Origin: Stenogyne calaminthoides
Taxonomy: Eukaryota > Streptophyta > Magnoliopsida > Lamiales > Lamiaceae
Assembly: GCA_037126765.1 (NCBI GenBank)
Contig: JBBCBC010000022.1
Coordinates: 21,295,758-21,359,757 of the forward strand
Direction: 5' to 3'
Length of the DNA: 64,000 nucleotides
A model generated the notes under the pieces. It was not told the DNA's origin. It did no database searches and worked only from the letters and a program-made list of their open reading frames with translations. Positions 11,004 to 23,400 of the stretch are shown here, piece after piece (within the stretch, counting starts at the first letter, position 1; each line of letters starts with the position of its first letter). The translations under genes and the position numbers were made by a program.

Positions 11004-12585
11004 CGACTGATGTCACTTACCTTTTGTTCCCCGCGAGGGCTAGCGAAACAAAGTTAAGTTGGTTTACAACCATCAAGCGGCGACATCATATGTCCCTATA
11101 AAAGTCATGTTAGATGTAGATCCGAGCAAAAGAAGATGGTCTTTAAGTACTCATTGGAACAAAATCTCCGGTTTACTTTTAATTTTGATGGAAGACATCT
11201 TATCAAATTAATGAGAAAACTGTATTTTAGTGAGGAACATTTTAAAGGCGGGGTATTAATTGCTTAATCGAGATCCATCATGATGTCTAAGTCACATTTG
11301 AGCAATTACGGGCGCCGCCCACCCAAACATGACTATATGCGGACTAACAAATATTTGGGCGTCTTCTGCCCAAGCATATAACACGGTCCAACAAGTATTG
11401 GGCGCCGCCTACCCAAACAGTTATAATGCGGACTGTAAAACGGGTTAACTAATTTAAAACGATTAAACAAGTTAACAGTGGGTTTTAATATATTCCTTTT
11501 AAAACGAGCTTTAAGTCCAAATTAAAGTTTCAATTTTAAGGTTATTAAAATTACAATTAATCCAATTAATTGTTATTGGTCCAACCAATTTTATTTTAGA
11601 AATTTAAACTTAATTAAAAATTCAAAAGTGTTCAATTGTTTGTTTTATTCCGGGGGCTCATGTGCAGTTTCCAAAACATGCACGGGAGGGCTTGTCTCAA
11701 ATCAAATGTGCAAAACAGCCCTCCAACATCATCACCCATACCAAATCGAATCCAATCCAACAATCTGAACACCCAAATCAACCAAATTTCAAAAAAATCT
11801 AACGATTTCATCACAAATTAATCTAATTAATCTATTGTGCAACCGAACCATGAAATCCAAAAAAATAGAAAAATGTCCAGATTCAATGTCAAAAGTAAAG
11901 GGATGAAAACAAAGAATGCGGCTCATGGCAACGTCAATCAGAATGAACCGAGTCGCCAGCATCACGCCTAGCGTGAGAGCGACTTGCGGTTGCGGTCGAA
12001 TCGAAGGGGGCACGGGGAGCCGCGTTCTTGGTCGATTCGGTTCAAAACTACCGACGGAGAAGACGATCGAAGCAGCGGCATGCCGCCACTGAGTCATCTC
12101 GATCCCGGTGGCGCGCCGCCATGGAAAGACACCGAGATAGACACGCCGGCCAAGTCCCGATGGAGTCCAGGCGCACCGCCGTGAATAGATACGGCGTCAG
12201 GTGGAGGTGAATCGCAACAGAGGGCTGCGACTCTCGATCGGGGGTGAGCGAATCGCGATGGAGCGAAGCATCACGACGGAAGCATCGCATCGCGACGGGC
12301 TCGACAAACCAAGCCGCGGATTCCGAAGACGTCGCGAGACCCGGCGCCTAGCGCCGGCCTCCAGCGATGTGGCGTAGCACCGCCGGCCGTGGAGCGATGA
12401 ATTGCAGCGGCGAAAACCCCAATTTGGGGTTAACCCTAATTCTGGGGTTTGAAGACGAGTGGGTATGATACCAAGAAATCAAACAAATACACGAGGGGTG
12501 CGGTTCTTCTAAAGAACCGTGCCCCATAGTTTAAAAAAATTAATTTTAATTTTAAAACCAAAAAGCAATTATAACAAGAGCACAA
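11004..12585 (-). other. Element A long untranslated leader
   Basis: Non-coding sequence between PBS and gag. It holds three imperfect ~45-bp-spaced repeats built on GGGCGCCGCC(C/T)ACCCAAA (11310-11345, 11356-11386, 11400-11434). A strikingly GC-rich block follows at about 11940-12440. Overlapping short frames on both strands in that block show no recognisable protein and are best read as GC-driven chance frames. A leader of roughly 1.9 kb, excluding E2, is long for copia. Confidence 0.65.
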
Positions 12586-12596
12586 GCTCGATACCA
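12586..12596 (-). other. Primer-binding site of element A
   Basis: GCTCGATACCA on the plus strand reads TGGTATCGAGC on the coding strand. It matches TGGTATCAGAGC except for one lost A after C. The same change is seen in the PBS of B, G and H. Confidence 0.75.
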
Positions 12597-12602
12597 CTTT
12601 TT

Positions 12603-13436
12603 TGAATTTAGAGGCACGTAAACACGTAAAACATGCGCAGCGGAATTAAACAGTTCACCAACAACGAACATATAATTGCAAGTATGAACACGAAAAATAG
12701 TATCAAGAAATCTTACAGCAACTCAAGAGTAGATTTCTCAACTACGGTATCCACGTAATCCCCGTTTATAAATTCACGCAGATTCGCCAGCGTTGAATCC
12801 CGAGATGAATTTGCTAGGAAAATTCTAACTCTAGATTTTATGGAGAAATTTGAACAACTGATAATTATGAATCCCAAGAGCTCATATTTATAGGAGAGAC
12901 TCAGCTTAAATCTTAAGCTAGCCTAATTAGGAAATAATATCCCTAATCCTTATTTGTATAAATCCCTAGGATTTATTTCTCCATATAAATCTCTACGAAT
13001 TTAATTTCCATATGTGGAAAATCTCTACGATTTATTTCCTCATATAATTAAATCCTACAATAATATTCCATATATTATTGTTGGGAATTCCTATTTAATT
13101 AAATCCAATTTAATTAAACTTTAATAATAATTAATTCTAAATTAATCTTTTATTAATTAATTCTCCATAAATTAAATATTAAATCCAATTTAACATTTAA
13201 TCAACCAACTTTAATCTGTAAAGGGGACTACTTGTTGTGTGACCCATAGGCCCTCATATATCGAGCGATTAGTCAAACTAACGGTCTTAATTGAACCCTA
13301 GACAATAAATCAGACATTCTCAATATATGAGGTACGTTGCGAGAAAAGTGTAACTACCTGTAATAAAAATGTGGACAATTGTGATTTCCTCATTTCATTC
13401 ACGAATACTCGATTTAGTCTTGAACATGATGAAGTG
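12603..13436 (-). mobile_element. Element A 5' LTR, part before the B insertion
   Basis: Starts TGAATTTAGAGG six bases after the PBS and matches window bases 1-609 from 12818 on. It stops at GAAGTG, where B is inserted, and resumes after B at 25737. A minus-strand TATA element reads as TATTTATA at 12895-12902. Confidence 0.9.
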
Positions 13437-14976
13437 TGTTGGGAAATTTGTATTTAGTTTTGATAGAAGTTCCAAACAGGTTGTAATAGGACAAGTCAGA
13501 TCTGTTAGCTGACTGACGATTTAGAATCAGATTAAGATGACTAGCTGAAATGTATAGATAGGTGATGTAAAAGATAGGTCACATATTGAGGGGGAACTCA
13601 ATATGTATAGGTCAGGTCAAATTATCAGATGACCAGATAAGGTCAGATGATCAGAAGACTAAACAAGTCAGAAGACAAGAAGAAGTCAGATGATCAGGTG
13701 AAAACTGAAGACACTGAGACTCAGAGAAACTCAAGACTCAAGATGTCATCAAGACACCGAGACTCGAGAAAAACAAGATCGGCGACTACCCGGAAGATCA
13801 AGATCCGCACCGTAAGACCTACATTACCGAAGTCCCAGCAAATTGTGCTAAGACAATCTACATCAGAAGACTCTATTAGGTAGACTGATCAGTTATCTGA
13901 TCAGGTCAGCTCACACCAGGTGTTAACCAAAATGTTACACCAGATCATACGAATCTTCTACAAAAAGAATGTCAAACTTGAGTTGGTAAAACAAACACTG
14001 AAGTGTTGTACTTGAGAAACCAATGAGAGAGTGACACGTGTGCAAAAAGGGCTGACAATGCGGGATTCGACGCTGCAGAGACAAACGGCTATAAAAGACA
14101 AATATCTTTCGTCCACGCCGTTATTGGAAGCACGTCACATCAAATCCTACAAACCTACCAAATATAGCCGGAAATTCAAATTGCTCTCCAACGGCTCTTT
14201 GATTTTGTGGTCTATAAATATGGGATTGCTCTTCAAAGTGAGGAGAGGGAAATTATGAAGAAGCTCAAACTATATCAGAATTTCCGCACGAAGAACACAA
14301 ATTTGAAGAATATTTCTAAGTGTTCATCCCATTGTTCTTAGCATAGAAATCTCATCCTCTAGCTCTTGGCTATATAAACACTAGGATAGATTTCCAGTTG
14401 GAACAACAACAAATCTTTACCCAAACCCAAAAGTTAGGTTAAGTTTTTTTGCAAGATCTCAGACTAGGGTTTCTAGTTCTGATTTCTGGGATCGGTTGAG
14501 TGTGAACTCGATAAACTTATGTTGGGTGTTGGACTAACACATTAAACTAAGTCCAGTCGATTAAGTCGATTTAATTGGTGCCCCTTGTGATAGGGAAGAG
14601 TGGACGTAGGACTGTTTGTCTTAACCACTATAAAATCTTGTGTGCATTTACTTGCTCTTTACTGCTTTACACTATTACACACAACCAAGCTTAAAACTGC
14701 ATACATATTCTGAGTCAATATCAGTCTGCACCAAGCAACTAATCTGATCAGTTTGACAAATTAGTCAGCTGATTGAAAAATAGACTTGAGAATCTGATTT
14801 GATAAAACTGGTTTTTCCAACGGGTACAAATTAGCTTCCGCACAATCAGTCCAAACTGATTCACAGACTCGATCGTAATCAGAATCACACCCGATCCGCA
14901 CGAAAAAGTTTTCGTAAGTATATTCACCCTCCCCTCTAGACTTACGCCCTCACTTAAACCCGATTCGGGACCTAGA
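13437..14976 (+). mobile_element. Element B 5' LTR (1,540 bp)
   Basis: Begins TGTTGGGAAATTTGTATTTAG and ends CCTAGA, against CCTACA in the 3' LTR, so the terminal CA is mutated. TATAAATA is at 14213-14220. Around 13740-13840 it differs from the 3' LTR mainly at CAG/CTG triplets (for example GATCGGCG against GATCAGACG) and carries a few extra GACTC-type repeat units. Confidence 0.92.
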
Positions 14977-14979
14977 AGT

Positions 14980-14992
14980 TAGTATCGAGCGG
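14980..14992 (+). other. Primer-binding site of element B (degenerate)
   Basis: TAGTATCGAGCGG lies just inside the 5' LTR. It corresponds to TGGTATCAGAGCGG with G-to-A at the second base and a lost A in CAG. Confidence 0.75.
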
Positions 14993-15114
14993 TGGGTTCT
15001 ACAGACCACTGGCTTTGAGTATCATCGGTTCTTGAGGAAGAACCTTTGTGGTCACTTGAACTGATCTTGAAAAACCATTTTCAAAACTCATTCATTTTCA
15101 AACTCACGATCAGC

Positions 15115-16300
15115 ATGGATAATACTTCGGGTATGTATCATGATTTGCCTAAATTTTTCATTGATGAGTATGCAGACTGGACAATATACATGAGCAACCA
15201 TCTGGGATCAATAAGTGGCAGAATGATGGAAGTTATTGAACGAGGACCCATCATCATCTATCATGACAACCCAGCTGTTGGAGGTGATCCAGATTTTGCA
15301 GTTGGAAGCCTTGTCAGAAAGAGTCCTGCCCTAATGGATGCTAAAGAGAGACAGTTGTACACACTGGATACGATAGCTAGGCATATAATCATGAAGACCA
15401 TGGACAAGATAACCAAAGAAAAGATAAAGTATCTCAAGACAGCCAAACAGATGTGGGATACGCTTGCTGAGATGTGTGAAGGAAATGATTTGATTAAAGA
15501 TAGCAGACTACAAGCTGAACTGGTAAAATTCGAGAAACTTAAGATGCTACCAAATGAAACCATCAATGAGCTCGATGGAAGAATCACCATGTCAGTCAAC
15601 AAGCTACGGGAACTTGGACGAGAAATGTCAGATAAAGACATTAATTACAAGATCTTGAGATCTCTAACCAAGAAGTGGGATATGAAAGTCACTGTAATCA
15701 AGGATTGTCAAGATATTGCCAAGATGAAGCCAAGCAACCTGTTCCTGAGTCTTAAAGCCCATGAGTTCGATCTGATCGAAAGAGGGCAAGAAGAAGAAGA
15801 CGAGTCGCCTGCTAAAGCCACACCTTCCACATCAAAATCGGGCCAGATTCAAAGCAAACCAAAGAAAGAAATCAAAGTCTCATCGAACTCGTTGGAAATA
15901 TTATAAGTTAAGCCGAAAGCATTGCTTTTGCTAACAGAAAACTTGAAAAATCTAACACTCAACTTGGTAAGTATCGCAGATTTTACAGGGATTATCAAAA
16001 CAGCAGAGGAAGAGATAGGAGGCCAGCTGAAAGATCTCCAAAAAGGACCAGATCTGATGACCGAAGAGATGATCACAGAAGGGATCACAGAGAAGATAAG
16101 AAAAGAGATGATCGGTCTGATGAAAGAAGAGACAACAAATCTGAGAGAAGAAGTTCGACATAATCGCGGGTAAGTCACCCCGACAGATTCTACAAATAGA
16201 ATGACTCACCTGGCAGAAGAAGTTCCAAGGATCGTGGAACATGTTTCAACCGGTGAGAAACTAGGTCATTCAAATACCGATTGCCCGTGACGACTCCAAG
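15115..16300 (+). pseudogene. Element B gag (N-terminal and UBN2 region)
   Basis: An ATG at 15115 opens a 264-codon frame starting MDNTSGMYHDLPKFFIDEY. The N-terminal block with DWTIYMSNHL and the UBN2-type core (QMWDTLAEMCEGND, LQAELVKFEKLKM, SLKAHEFDLIERG) are clear. The frame stops at 15904-15906. Remnants continue in other frames to a zinc-knuckle relic at 16242-16284, where Cys, His and Cys codons survive around a frameshift. It would have formed the virus-like particle and bound RNA. The same start is found in D at 26642. Confidence 0.88.
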
Positions 16301-17582
16301 AGAAAGAGAAGAGAAGAGAAACGTAAGAGAGCAACGCTTATAGAGACAGAAAGCCATGGTTCTTTGATACAGAGAATTGATGATTCTTATCCGCCTTTCC
16401 GAGGATTTCCGCTACTCATGAAGAGAGGACTTTTTGTCTGATAAGCAATGCTGATGATTTCTACGACCATGATGATCTGATATTCTCTTTGATGATGAAA
16501 ATTGTCTGATGGCTAAGGAGGAAGACCAATCTGAGGTAACCTCTAAGCCTTCTGCTCTTTTAGTTTCCACACCGGTATAATTAGACACCATTTGGAGAGA
16601 TTGACTTGCACTCTATTTCGAGCAATTGCTTGATGATCTCTAACGCAGAGACACTTATACAATAGTGGAAGTTGAAAACGATAAGCTAAGGATAAAAATA
16701 CTCAAACTTTGTTAAGGAGAATGATGTCAAGAAAAAATTGAACCGAATCACCAAGCCGCCAGAAGGTAAATCAAGAACCGAAAGTTTCGAAAGTTAAATC
16801 TTCGATCGACGAGAGAAGCAGATTAAGGAACAACTAGCAATCAATAAACAAAGAAGTCGATGATTTTAAAATCTTACAAGCTAAGTTTGATGAACTCTTC
16901 CGACTACATGAGAGTCCGAAATTCTTCGAGGATAGCTTTACGAAGAAAATAGAGGTTTTTTCACGAAATCTTCAAAAACCGCTCGGGATATGAACAACTA
17001 TTTTTGAACGCCAACTAATAAGAAGGAATTGGGTATGAAAACCCTTCTACATCCTCAAAAGCCCCATCCGGTTCACTTCCAAAAAGGTGTAATCAAACGA
17101 AGTCTCTGATTTAGATACACATAAAGTAAAATATGTATCCGATAAAGGAAAGAGACACGGCTCTTTGAACAAGTAAGGCAAGTGCCAAATCGTAAAGGTA
17201 ATGTAAATGGAACCCAATCGATTAAGCATCGGTCGAGGAATCAACAGAAGAACCGGTTCTTCCGAAAGAGACCTCAACGATGATGCCAGAATAGGTATCA
17301 GAAAACACAACCTATCAAAGGGAAATCTAATCTGAAACCTAATCAGGGTCAGCTGCCTAACAAGCAAGCTAAAGGTAAACTGCCAAAACCATTTATGCCA
17401 AAAAGATATGAATCTTTTAATGGTAGTAGTCGTACCTACCCTTACAATCGTAAAACCTAGGGGTTCTTTGACCGAGCCCCATCGGGGTTAAAAGAAGACA
17501 AACCAGAAGGAAAAATCCCAAGTCTTCTGATTCACTTAAGGCTCGCACTAATAATCATACTAATCAGAATACATATGAAGAG
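16301..17582 (+). pseudogene. Element B extended gag tail, heavily frameshifted
   Basis: Stops and register changes fill this stretch. Acidic stretches and the downstream block VDVYGRQI (from 17598) match the tail of G's gag (VYEDIYGRQI, about 52030). By analogy with G it once encoded the coiled-coil gag extension of Sirevirus-like elements. Many triplets look altered at CAG/CTG sites, so part of the damage may be consensus error. Confidence 0.6.
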
Positions 17583-18030
17583 ATGTATGATTATGTCGAT
17601 GTTTATGGGAGACAAATCAGGCCTTCTGATCTATCTGACTACAATAGAAGTTCCATGTTTGTATGGATCCCTAAAACCACCTCTAACCCCTCAAGACCCA
17701 ATCCTAAAGACCTAAAGCCTGACTTGATTCCAGGTTCGCGTGGGTTTGGCCAACAAAGGAGGTGTACAAGCAACTATCTGGTACATCGATAGTGGATGCT
17801 CAAGGCACATGACTGGAAGCAAACATCTCCTTAGCTCTTACAAAGAACAAGAAGGCCCACTTGTACTCTTTGGTGATGATAACTTTGGTTTTATCAGAGG
17901 ATTCAGAACCTTAGAGAATGATGATGTACATGTTACTGGAGTCTCGTATGTCGAAGGTTTAAAGCATAACCTGTTATCAGTTTCACAATTCTGCGACAAC
18001 AGATTCAGTGTTGAGTTCTCGAGTGATTAG
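17583..18030 (+). pseudogene. Element B gag end and aspartic protease
   Basis: The gag C-terminal block is followed, after a frame change near 17745, by the protease frame starting GVQATIWYIDSGCSRHMTG. The catalytic Asp codon is at 17788-17790 (DSG). LFGDDNFGFIRG and GLKHNLLSVSQFCD follow. The frame ends at TAG, 18028-18030, where a Gln codon is expected from the family (CAG to TAG). Confidence 0.85.
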
Positions 18031-18063
18031 TGTACTATAAGGAATCGAGCTACTCAACAAATC

Positions 18064-18992
18064 TTGTTAACTGGTTCAAGGAAAGGCACAATTTATACAG
18101 CAGATTGGAACAGTTGTCCAAGAAATGCATGCCTGATTGTTAAGAGTTCCAAAAGTAGCAGTTGGCTCTGGCACAAAAGAATGAGTAATCTGAACTTTAA
18201 AACTCTTAACAAGATAGCAAGGATGTCTTTGGTTGAGGGACTTCCGAATGAGGTATTCTCAAAGGATCAGACATGTGCCGCATGTCAGAAGGGAAAACAG
18301 GTTAAAGCCTCATTCAAGGGAATACCTGGACCAGCATCCAGTAGAGTATTGCAACTGCTCCATATGAATTTATTTGGACCAGTACACCAGTCAGTCTCAG
18401 CGGACGCAAATATACTCTGGTAATCGTGGATGATTATTCCAAGTTTACCTGGGTTGTTTTCTTGTATAAGAAGAATGGGACAACAACGAAGATACCTGAG
18501 CTGCTCAAGAAACTACAAAATGAAAAGGGTGTCAGTATAGTGAAAATCAGATCAGATAAAGGTACAGAATTTCTGAACTCTTTTATTACTAATTTTTGCA
18601 CTAAGTTTGGTATACATCATGAGACGTCAGCTGCAAGAACGCCACAACAGAATGGTGTAGCAGAACGAAGAAACAGAACACTCAAGGAAGCTGCTCGCAC
18701 TATGTTAGCTGAACATGCAACACCAAGCCGTTTCTGGGCAGAAGCCATCAATACTGCATGCCACACTCAGAACATATGTTCTCTGACTAAGGCTCACTAC
18801 AAAACACCCTATGAACTGTGGAAGGGCAGAAAACCTCGTGTTTCTTACTTCTATGTTTTTGGGTGCAAGTGTTTCATACACAACAATGGGAAGTGTCAGT
18901 TGAAGACTTTTGAGGCCAAGTCAGATGAGGGTATATTCTTAGGATATTCCTCATCCAAAGAAGGCTTTGTGGTTTACAACAGCAAACCCTAG
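18064..18992 (+). pseudogene. Element B integrase, first catalytic Asp changed to Asn
   Basis: Two frames overlap at a frameshift near 18420. The N-terminal zinc-binding region shows WHKRMSNLNF and CAACQKGK, with the second His of HHCC apparently lost. The core begins LLHMNLFGPV, where the family has Asp; here the codon at 18367-18369 is AAT (Asn). The second Asp (IRSDKGTEF, codon 18555-18557) and the Glu (GVAERRNRT, codon 18663-18665) are present. The C-terminal GCKCFIHNN and GIFLGYSS block ends at a frameshift near 18990. Confidence 0.9.
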
Positions 18993-19165
18993 TTGTGGAA
19001 GAAACACCTCATGTGGTCTTTTGATGAGACATCTTCCTAACAAGAGAAAGTCGCCTCAGAACAAAAAAAATTGCAGATCAACCCAAGACTGACGATACAC
19101 AAAAATGGATCACCTAAGTATCAAGGAGAAAGGATCTCAACACGTAATGTTGTATATTCCGTAAC

Positions 19166-19790
19166 TTGATCTTGCCGATTCACCAGTCAATCGGACCTAA
19201 AGGTACGCATAATCTGTCAATGAAGAAGCCGGCACAAACCGAGATAAAGATCAACCGTAACCATCCGGTTCGGTGGGGAACATCTAAAGTTCCTACGGAC
19301 ATACATCAGCACATGATGAGTCCAACATCAGCTGAGACATGTCCATATCAAGTGGATCATAATTCTGCACCACTCCCAATCACTAGTAATGAACTACTAT
19401 CAGAAGAGGATGATGTTCTCCAAACATATGCAAATCAGAAAAGAAGGACCTGGATAACCAGTCATCCAACTGATCTGATCATCGGAGACCCATCTGATAG
19501 AGTCAAAACTAGACATCAGATTGGTGAAAGTGCCATGTACTATTGTTATTTGTCTTTGAAGGAACCAACTGAAGTAGAGGAAGCTCTACAAGATGCAAGC
19601 TGGATTCTAGCCATGCAAGAAGAACTGGAACAGTTTGAGAGAAATCAGGTTTAGAAACTGGTGGACAGACCAACTCATCAAGATGTGATTGGCACAAAGT
19701 GGGTATTCAAGAACAAGAGAGATGAGAATAATGTCATAACCAGAAATAAGGCAAGACTTGTTGCTAAGGGATAGGCTACCATCAGTAAGG
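19166..19790 (+). pseudogene. Element B pol linker and first residues of RT
   Basis: The frame contains the conserved linker-to-RT junction EEALQDASWILAMQEELEQF, then a stop in place of Trp at 19652-19654. IGTKWVFKNKRDENN and KARLVAKG follow. At about 19780 the RT ends abruptly and joins sequence that in C lies directly upstream of the ORF3 region. Most of RT, including YVDD, and all of RNase H are absent. Confidence 0.85.
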
Positions 19791-20497
19791 TCAACAATAA
19801 TCAAGCCAACCAGATCAGATCACAGTGGTAACTGATTGATTACAATATCAATCAGTCAGATACGTTTCTTATTTATCCCTTTCTGATCATCTTATATGCC
19901 TTATGTAAATAAATTGGATTTTACTACTGTTTTCTCTTAACTTTGTGATGAATGCACTGCAAAATATTAAATGCGGACATGGGAATATGTATTTAATGCG
20001 TTTTATTGCGAATTTTCGAGTCCAAAATACGAGAAGACTACTTTTCTCAACCGTGCGATTAAAACACTTTACGGCCGACTAATCTCAGCCATTGATTTCA
20101 AAACACGGACACTTGAGTACTTATGGAAAGTTGTGCAAAGAGGTTTCCCTCGCATAATATAAACCCAAATCTTTCTCCGAAAACCTCTTTCCACTCCTTC
20201 TTCTTCTCAGTTTCTTAAAAGATCAAAATCTTCAGAAATTATTTTCCAAAATCGATTGATTCTATTTTCACGATTATTCAAACCTACGAATCAATATCGG
20301 TAATTTTTTTTTTAAGTCATCGCATAAATTCACTCATAGTGGTTATTAGGTTTACAAATCGTGCTGCTGTGTTTCTGTAATTTATATTTGCTTTGATCTA
20401 TATGCTTATTTGCTTAATTCATGCTTAGATTGCTGGTTTGACTAAGTTTATTGAAATAGTTTATTCAAACTAATGTCAGTTTGCATATCATATAGAA
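19791..20497 (+). promoter_or_regulatory. Internal promoter-like region and candidate 5'-UTR intron before ORF3 of B
   Basis: Non-coding sequence between the pol remnant and ORF3. A TATA-like TAATATAAAC is at about 20155-20164; the same place in C reads TATAAAA on its coding strand. A pyrimidine-rich leader follows. A candidate intron runs from GT at 20300-20301 (CG|GTAATTTTT) to AG at 20494-20495, three bases before the ATG at 20498. This layout suggests ORF3 can be expressed from its own transcript. Function is inferred from position and motifs only. Confidence 0.55.
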
Positions 20498-23400
20498 ATG
20501 GCACATCTTATTGCACGAAAGGGCCAAGGAAAAAAGTTCTGCAATTTCGCATCAATGAAGAAGGATATCATTGATGATAAATATGTAGTATTTTCGGTCA
20601 CCTCAGATCCTGAATCGTTGGAAATTCTGGAGTGCCTACCAGCGTGTGGTCTTGAACAATACTACTCTAGACATCAGAACATAGTCCACACTCATGAAGC
20701 CCTAAAATTTCTGTATAATCTACAGAAGGACGAGGACATTGATGCTGATTTGATTTCTTCCGTTGGAGGATTGGAAGTAAGAGTCACAAATGATGATCTT
20801 TAGAGAATCTTTGGTCTCACTCGAGGAAGCATCAACCTAGAAACCTACACAACTAATGTAGGAGAGAAGGATTTTCTTGAAGCTGAGCTGTTGAGGCCAA
20901 CAAATAAGGATAATACACTGAATGTCAAAGCTCCTTACCTGAAGAGGAAATATCGCCTTCTCTTTGAGATTGTTCAGAAGGTGATTATGTGCTCAACCTA
21001 CAGTTTTGATGTTGTCACCTCGTATAAGATCAGTGTCATGACTGCAATCATCAAGAAAGCATCTGATGTGGATTGGTTGGGTATGTTCAAGGCTAGACTG
21101 CGGAAAGACTTAGGGAAGTTCGATCTGAACGAGAGGAATGAAGTGTACTTATCCTCCAGATGCTCTTTCATGCACAAAATCTCAAACATTCTATCAGACA
21201 AGCTGCCAAATAATTATGAATGGAATGAGAATGGTACGAAGGTGTATCAAGCAAAGCACAAGGCCATCTTGGGCAGGGATGAGTCTCTGCCTGGTCAGTC
21301 TGATGAGGATCCTACTCCCTATGTGCCCAAACCAAAGGGAGAAAAGAAGGGAAAAGAAAAGACAATTGCATCTTCGATACAATCAGAAGAGCAGGGAACG
21401 GCCATCCCAGAGAAGAGGTTGAAGAGGAAGGACCTGGCCAAGAAACCAGCTGCTCAACAAAAACGTCAGAAGAGAGTCACTTCTCCTCTAAAGACTGCTC
21501 CTAGTCCTGCTCAGCAAGTTCACAGAACGGAGGATCTGATTTAGGTTGAATTAGAAGGGGAGATTGCAGTCAGTTCTGAGCACACTGCAAGTGGAGTTAG
21601 GGACGAGCAGATGCTCGAAGGAGAAGGAGAGAGAACTGTTGTAGGAACTGAAGTGGAGCACTCTGAGGGAGAATCACCATCTGATTCTCAGCCTCTCAGC
21701 AAAATCTTCCATAAAGAAAGATCACCTACACCCACTTCCAAATCGCCATCACCCTCTCCTCAAAAATCATTATCACCACCACCCTCTCCCCACAAAACAT
21801 TCTCACCATCACCCTCACCAGTCAGACCACCTTCACCCAAATCTCCCACTCCCCCAACCATTGAACCTGTTCAGGAAACTGAACCCCCTCAACCAGTGAT
21901 AAACGAACCTGAACCTCAACAACCTACAGCCAGTGAACCACATATATCCCTATCTCACTCCCAATCTCCAGAAAAGATACCAGAACCTGAGAGATCTAAC
22001 AAACGTGTGTCCATCTCTCACAATCCCTTCAATACCAGAACCGTGCTTGCTTCACCTGATTCTGAAAGCCCTATTATAAGAATTATGAAGCAACATATTA
22101 AGGAGCATCTGCTGGACCTATACCCTGAGTTGGATCAACACCCTGGCATCTAGCACCAGATAGAAGAGATTGTGTTCTGGAGAGATATAAGATTGAAGAG
22201 CATCGTGGAGTTTCTGATCCTCATGAAATCTCTGGGCTCTGACTTTTTTATTGATCTGGAGATGAAGTGTTTGGAGAGTGTTGGGATTGATAGTGCTGTT
22301 GAGTTGGCCTCTGAAGATGATATCAGATGGTTAATTCATGATAGGTTTAGGATTGCTCAAAATAAGGAGGAGACTGTACAACATCCTTCTCATACAAATC
22401 TTGAGGGAGCTGCCGATGAACCAAAAGTGGGTGCTGCAGATGAGACCCAGCTTGGCAAGGCATCCACATCTGACCAGACTGCTATGCTGAGCTTCGATAC
22501 CCTAGATCTTAGTTCTGAGAAAATTCAGGATGGGGTAAAGGCTGTCATTGAAGAGAAATTCACAGCTCTCACAGCAGATCTGATGAAGCGTTTTGAAGAA
22601 GAGCAAACAAAACTGGTTGACAGAGAACGGAGTCTCATAGTTGAGAAGCTCACACAGATGCACAATGCCATCCTTTCTGATGTGATGCAACTGGTTAATC
22701 CTCTTGCTGAGAAGCTCACTCTCCAGTCTGATAAACTCAAAATTCAGACGGACATGCTCAATGAAACACAGATTCTACTGGAAAGTGTCTGGGCATCCCT
22801 GGAGAAGACTAACAACCACATGGATATGGGTTGGAAGCATTTTGTGGCTTCTACAGAACGTGCAAGGAAGGATATTGAATTTGCTCTTAGACGATTTCTA
22901 GCTCCCGCACCTTCTGCAACCGCTCAGATCACTCCTCTTGTTGTTGAGGAACTCAGGGAGGAGATGACAAGGCAGTTTAATGCTCTGAATCACAGGTTGT
23001 CCGATTTTTTTGATGTAACCAAAAATGAGGAAGGACAAGAGAAAGGATTAAAACAGACACAGATGGTAACCATTGCGTCTTTTCCAGAAGCCACTGTATC
23101 TGACTTGCCTGAAGACACTCCATCTACTGATCTTGTTGATCTAAAAGAGACTGTGGAGCAACATAGCAAAGAGCTCAAGGATCAAAGGAAGGAGATCACT
23201 GAGCAGAAGATTGCTCTTTCTGATGTTACTGCCAGAGTAGATACGATTGAAGACTTTTCTTCTTCTGTACAGCAAAGGATGGATTCTGATGATCAGGCCA
23301 AGAGCCTTGAACTTGTGAAGAAACTTGCAGAAGAAGATGAACCTGAGCAGACTCTAAAGAGAAAGAAAGGTAAGGGCAAGATGTTGAAATCTACTGCTGA

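Noticed and set aside
11984..12290. Possible host exon in the GC-rich leader of A
   Set aside because: No domain, no splice-supported structure, and its position between PBS and gag explains it as leader.
15261..15641. 126-codon minus-strand frame
   Set aside because: It is the reverse of the intact gag frame of B.
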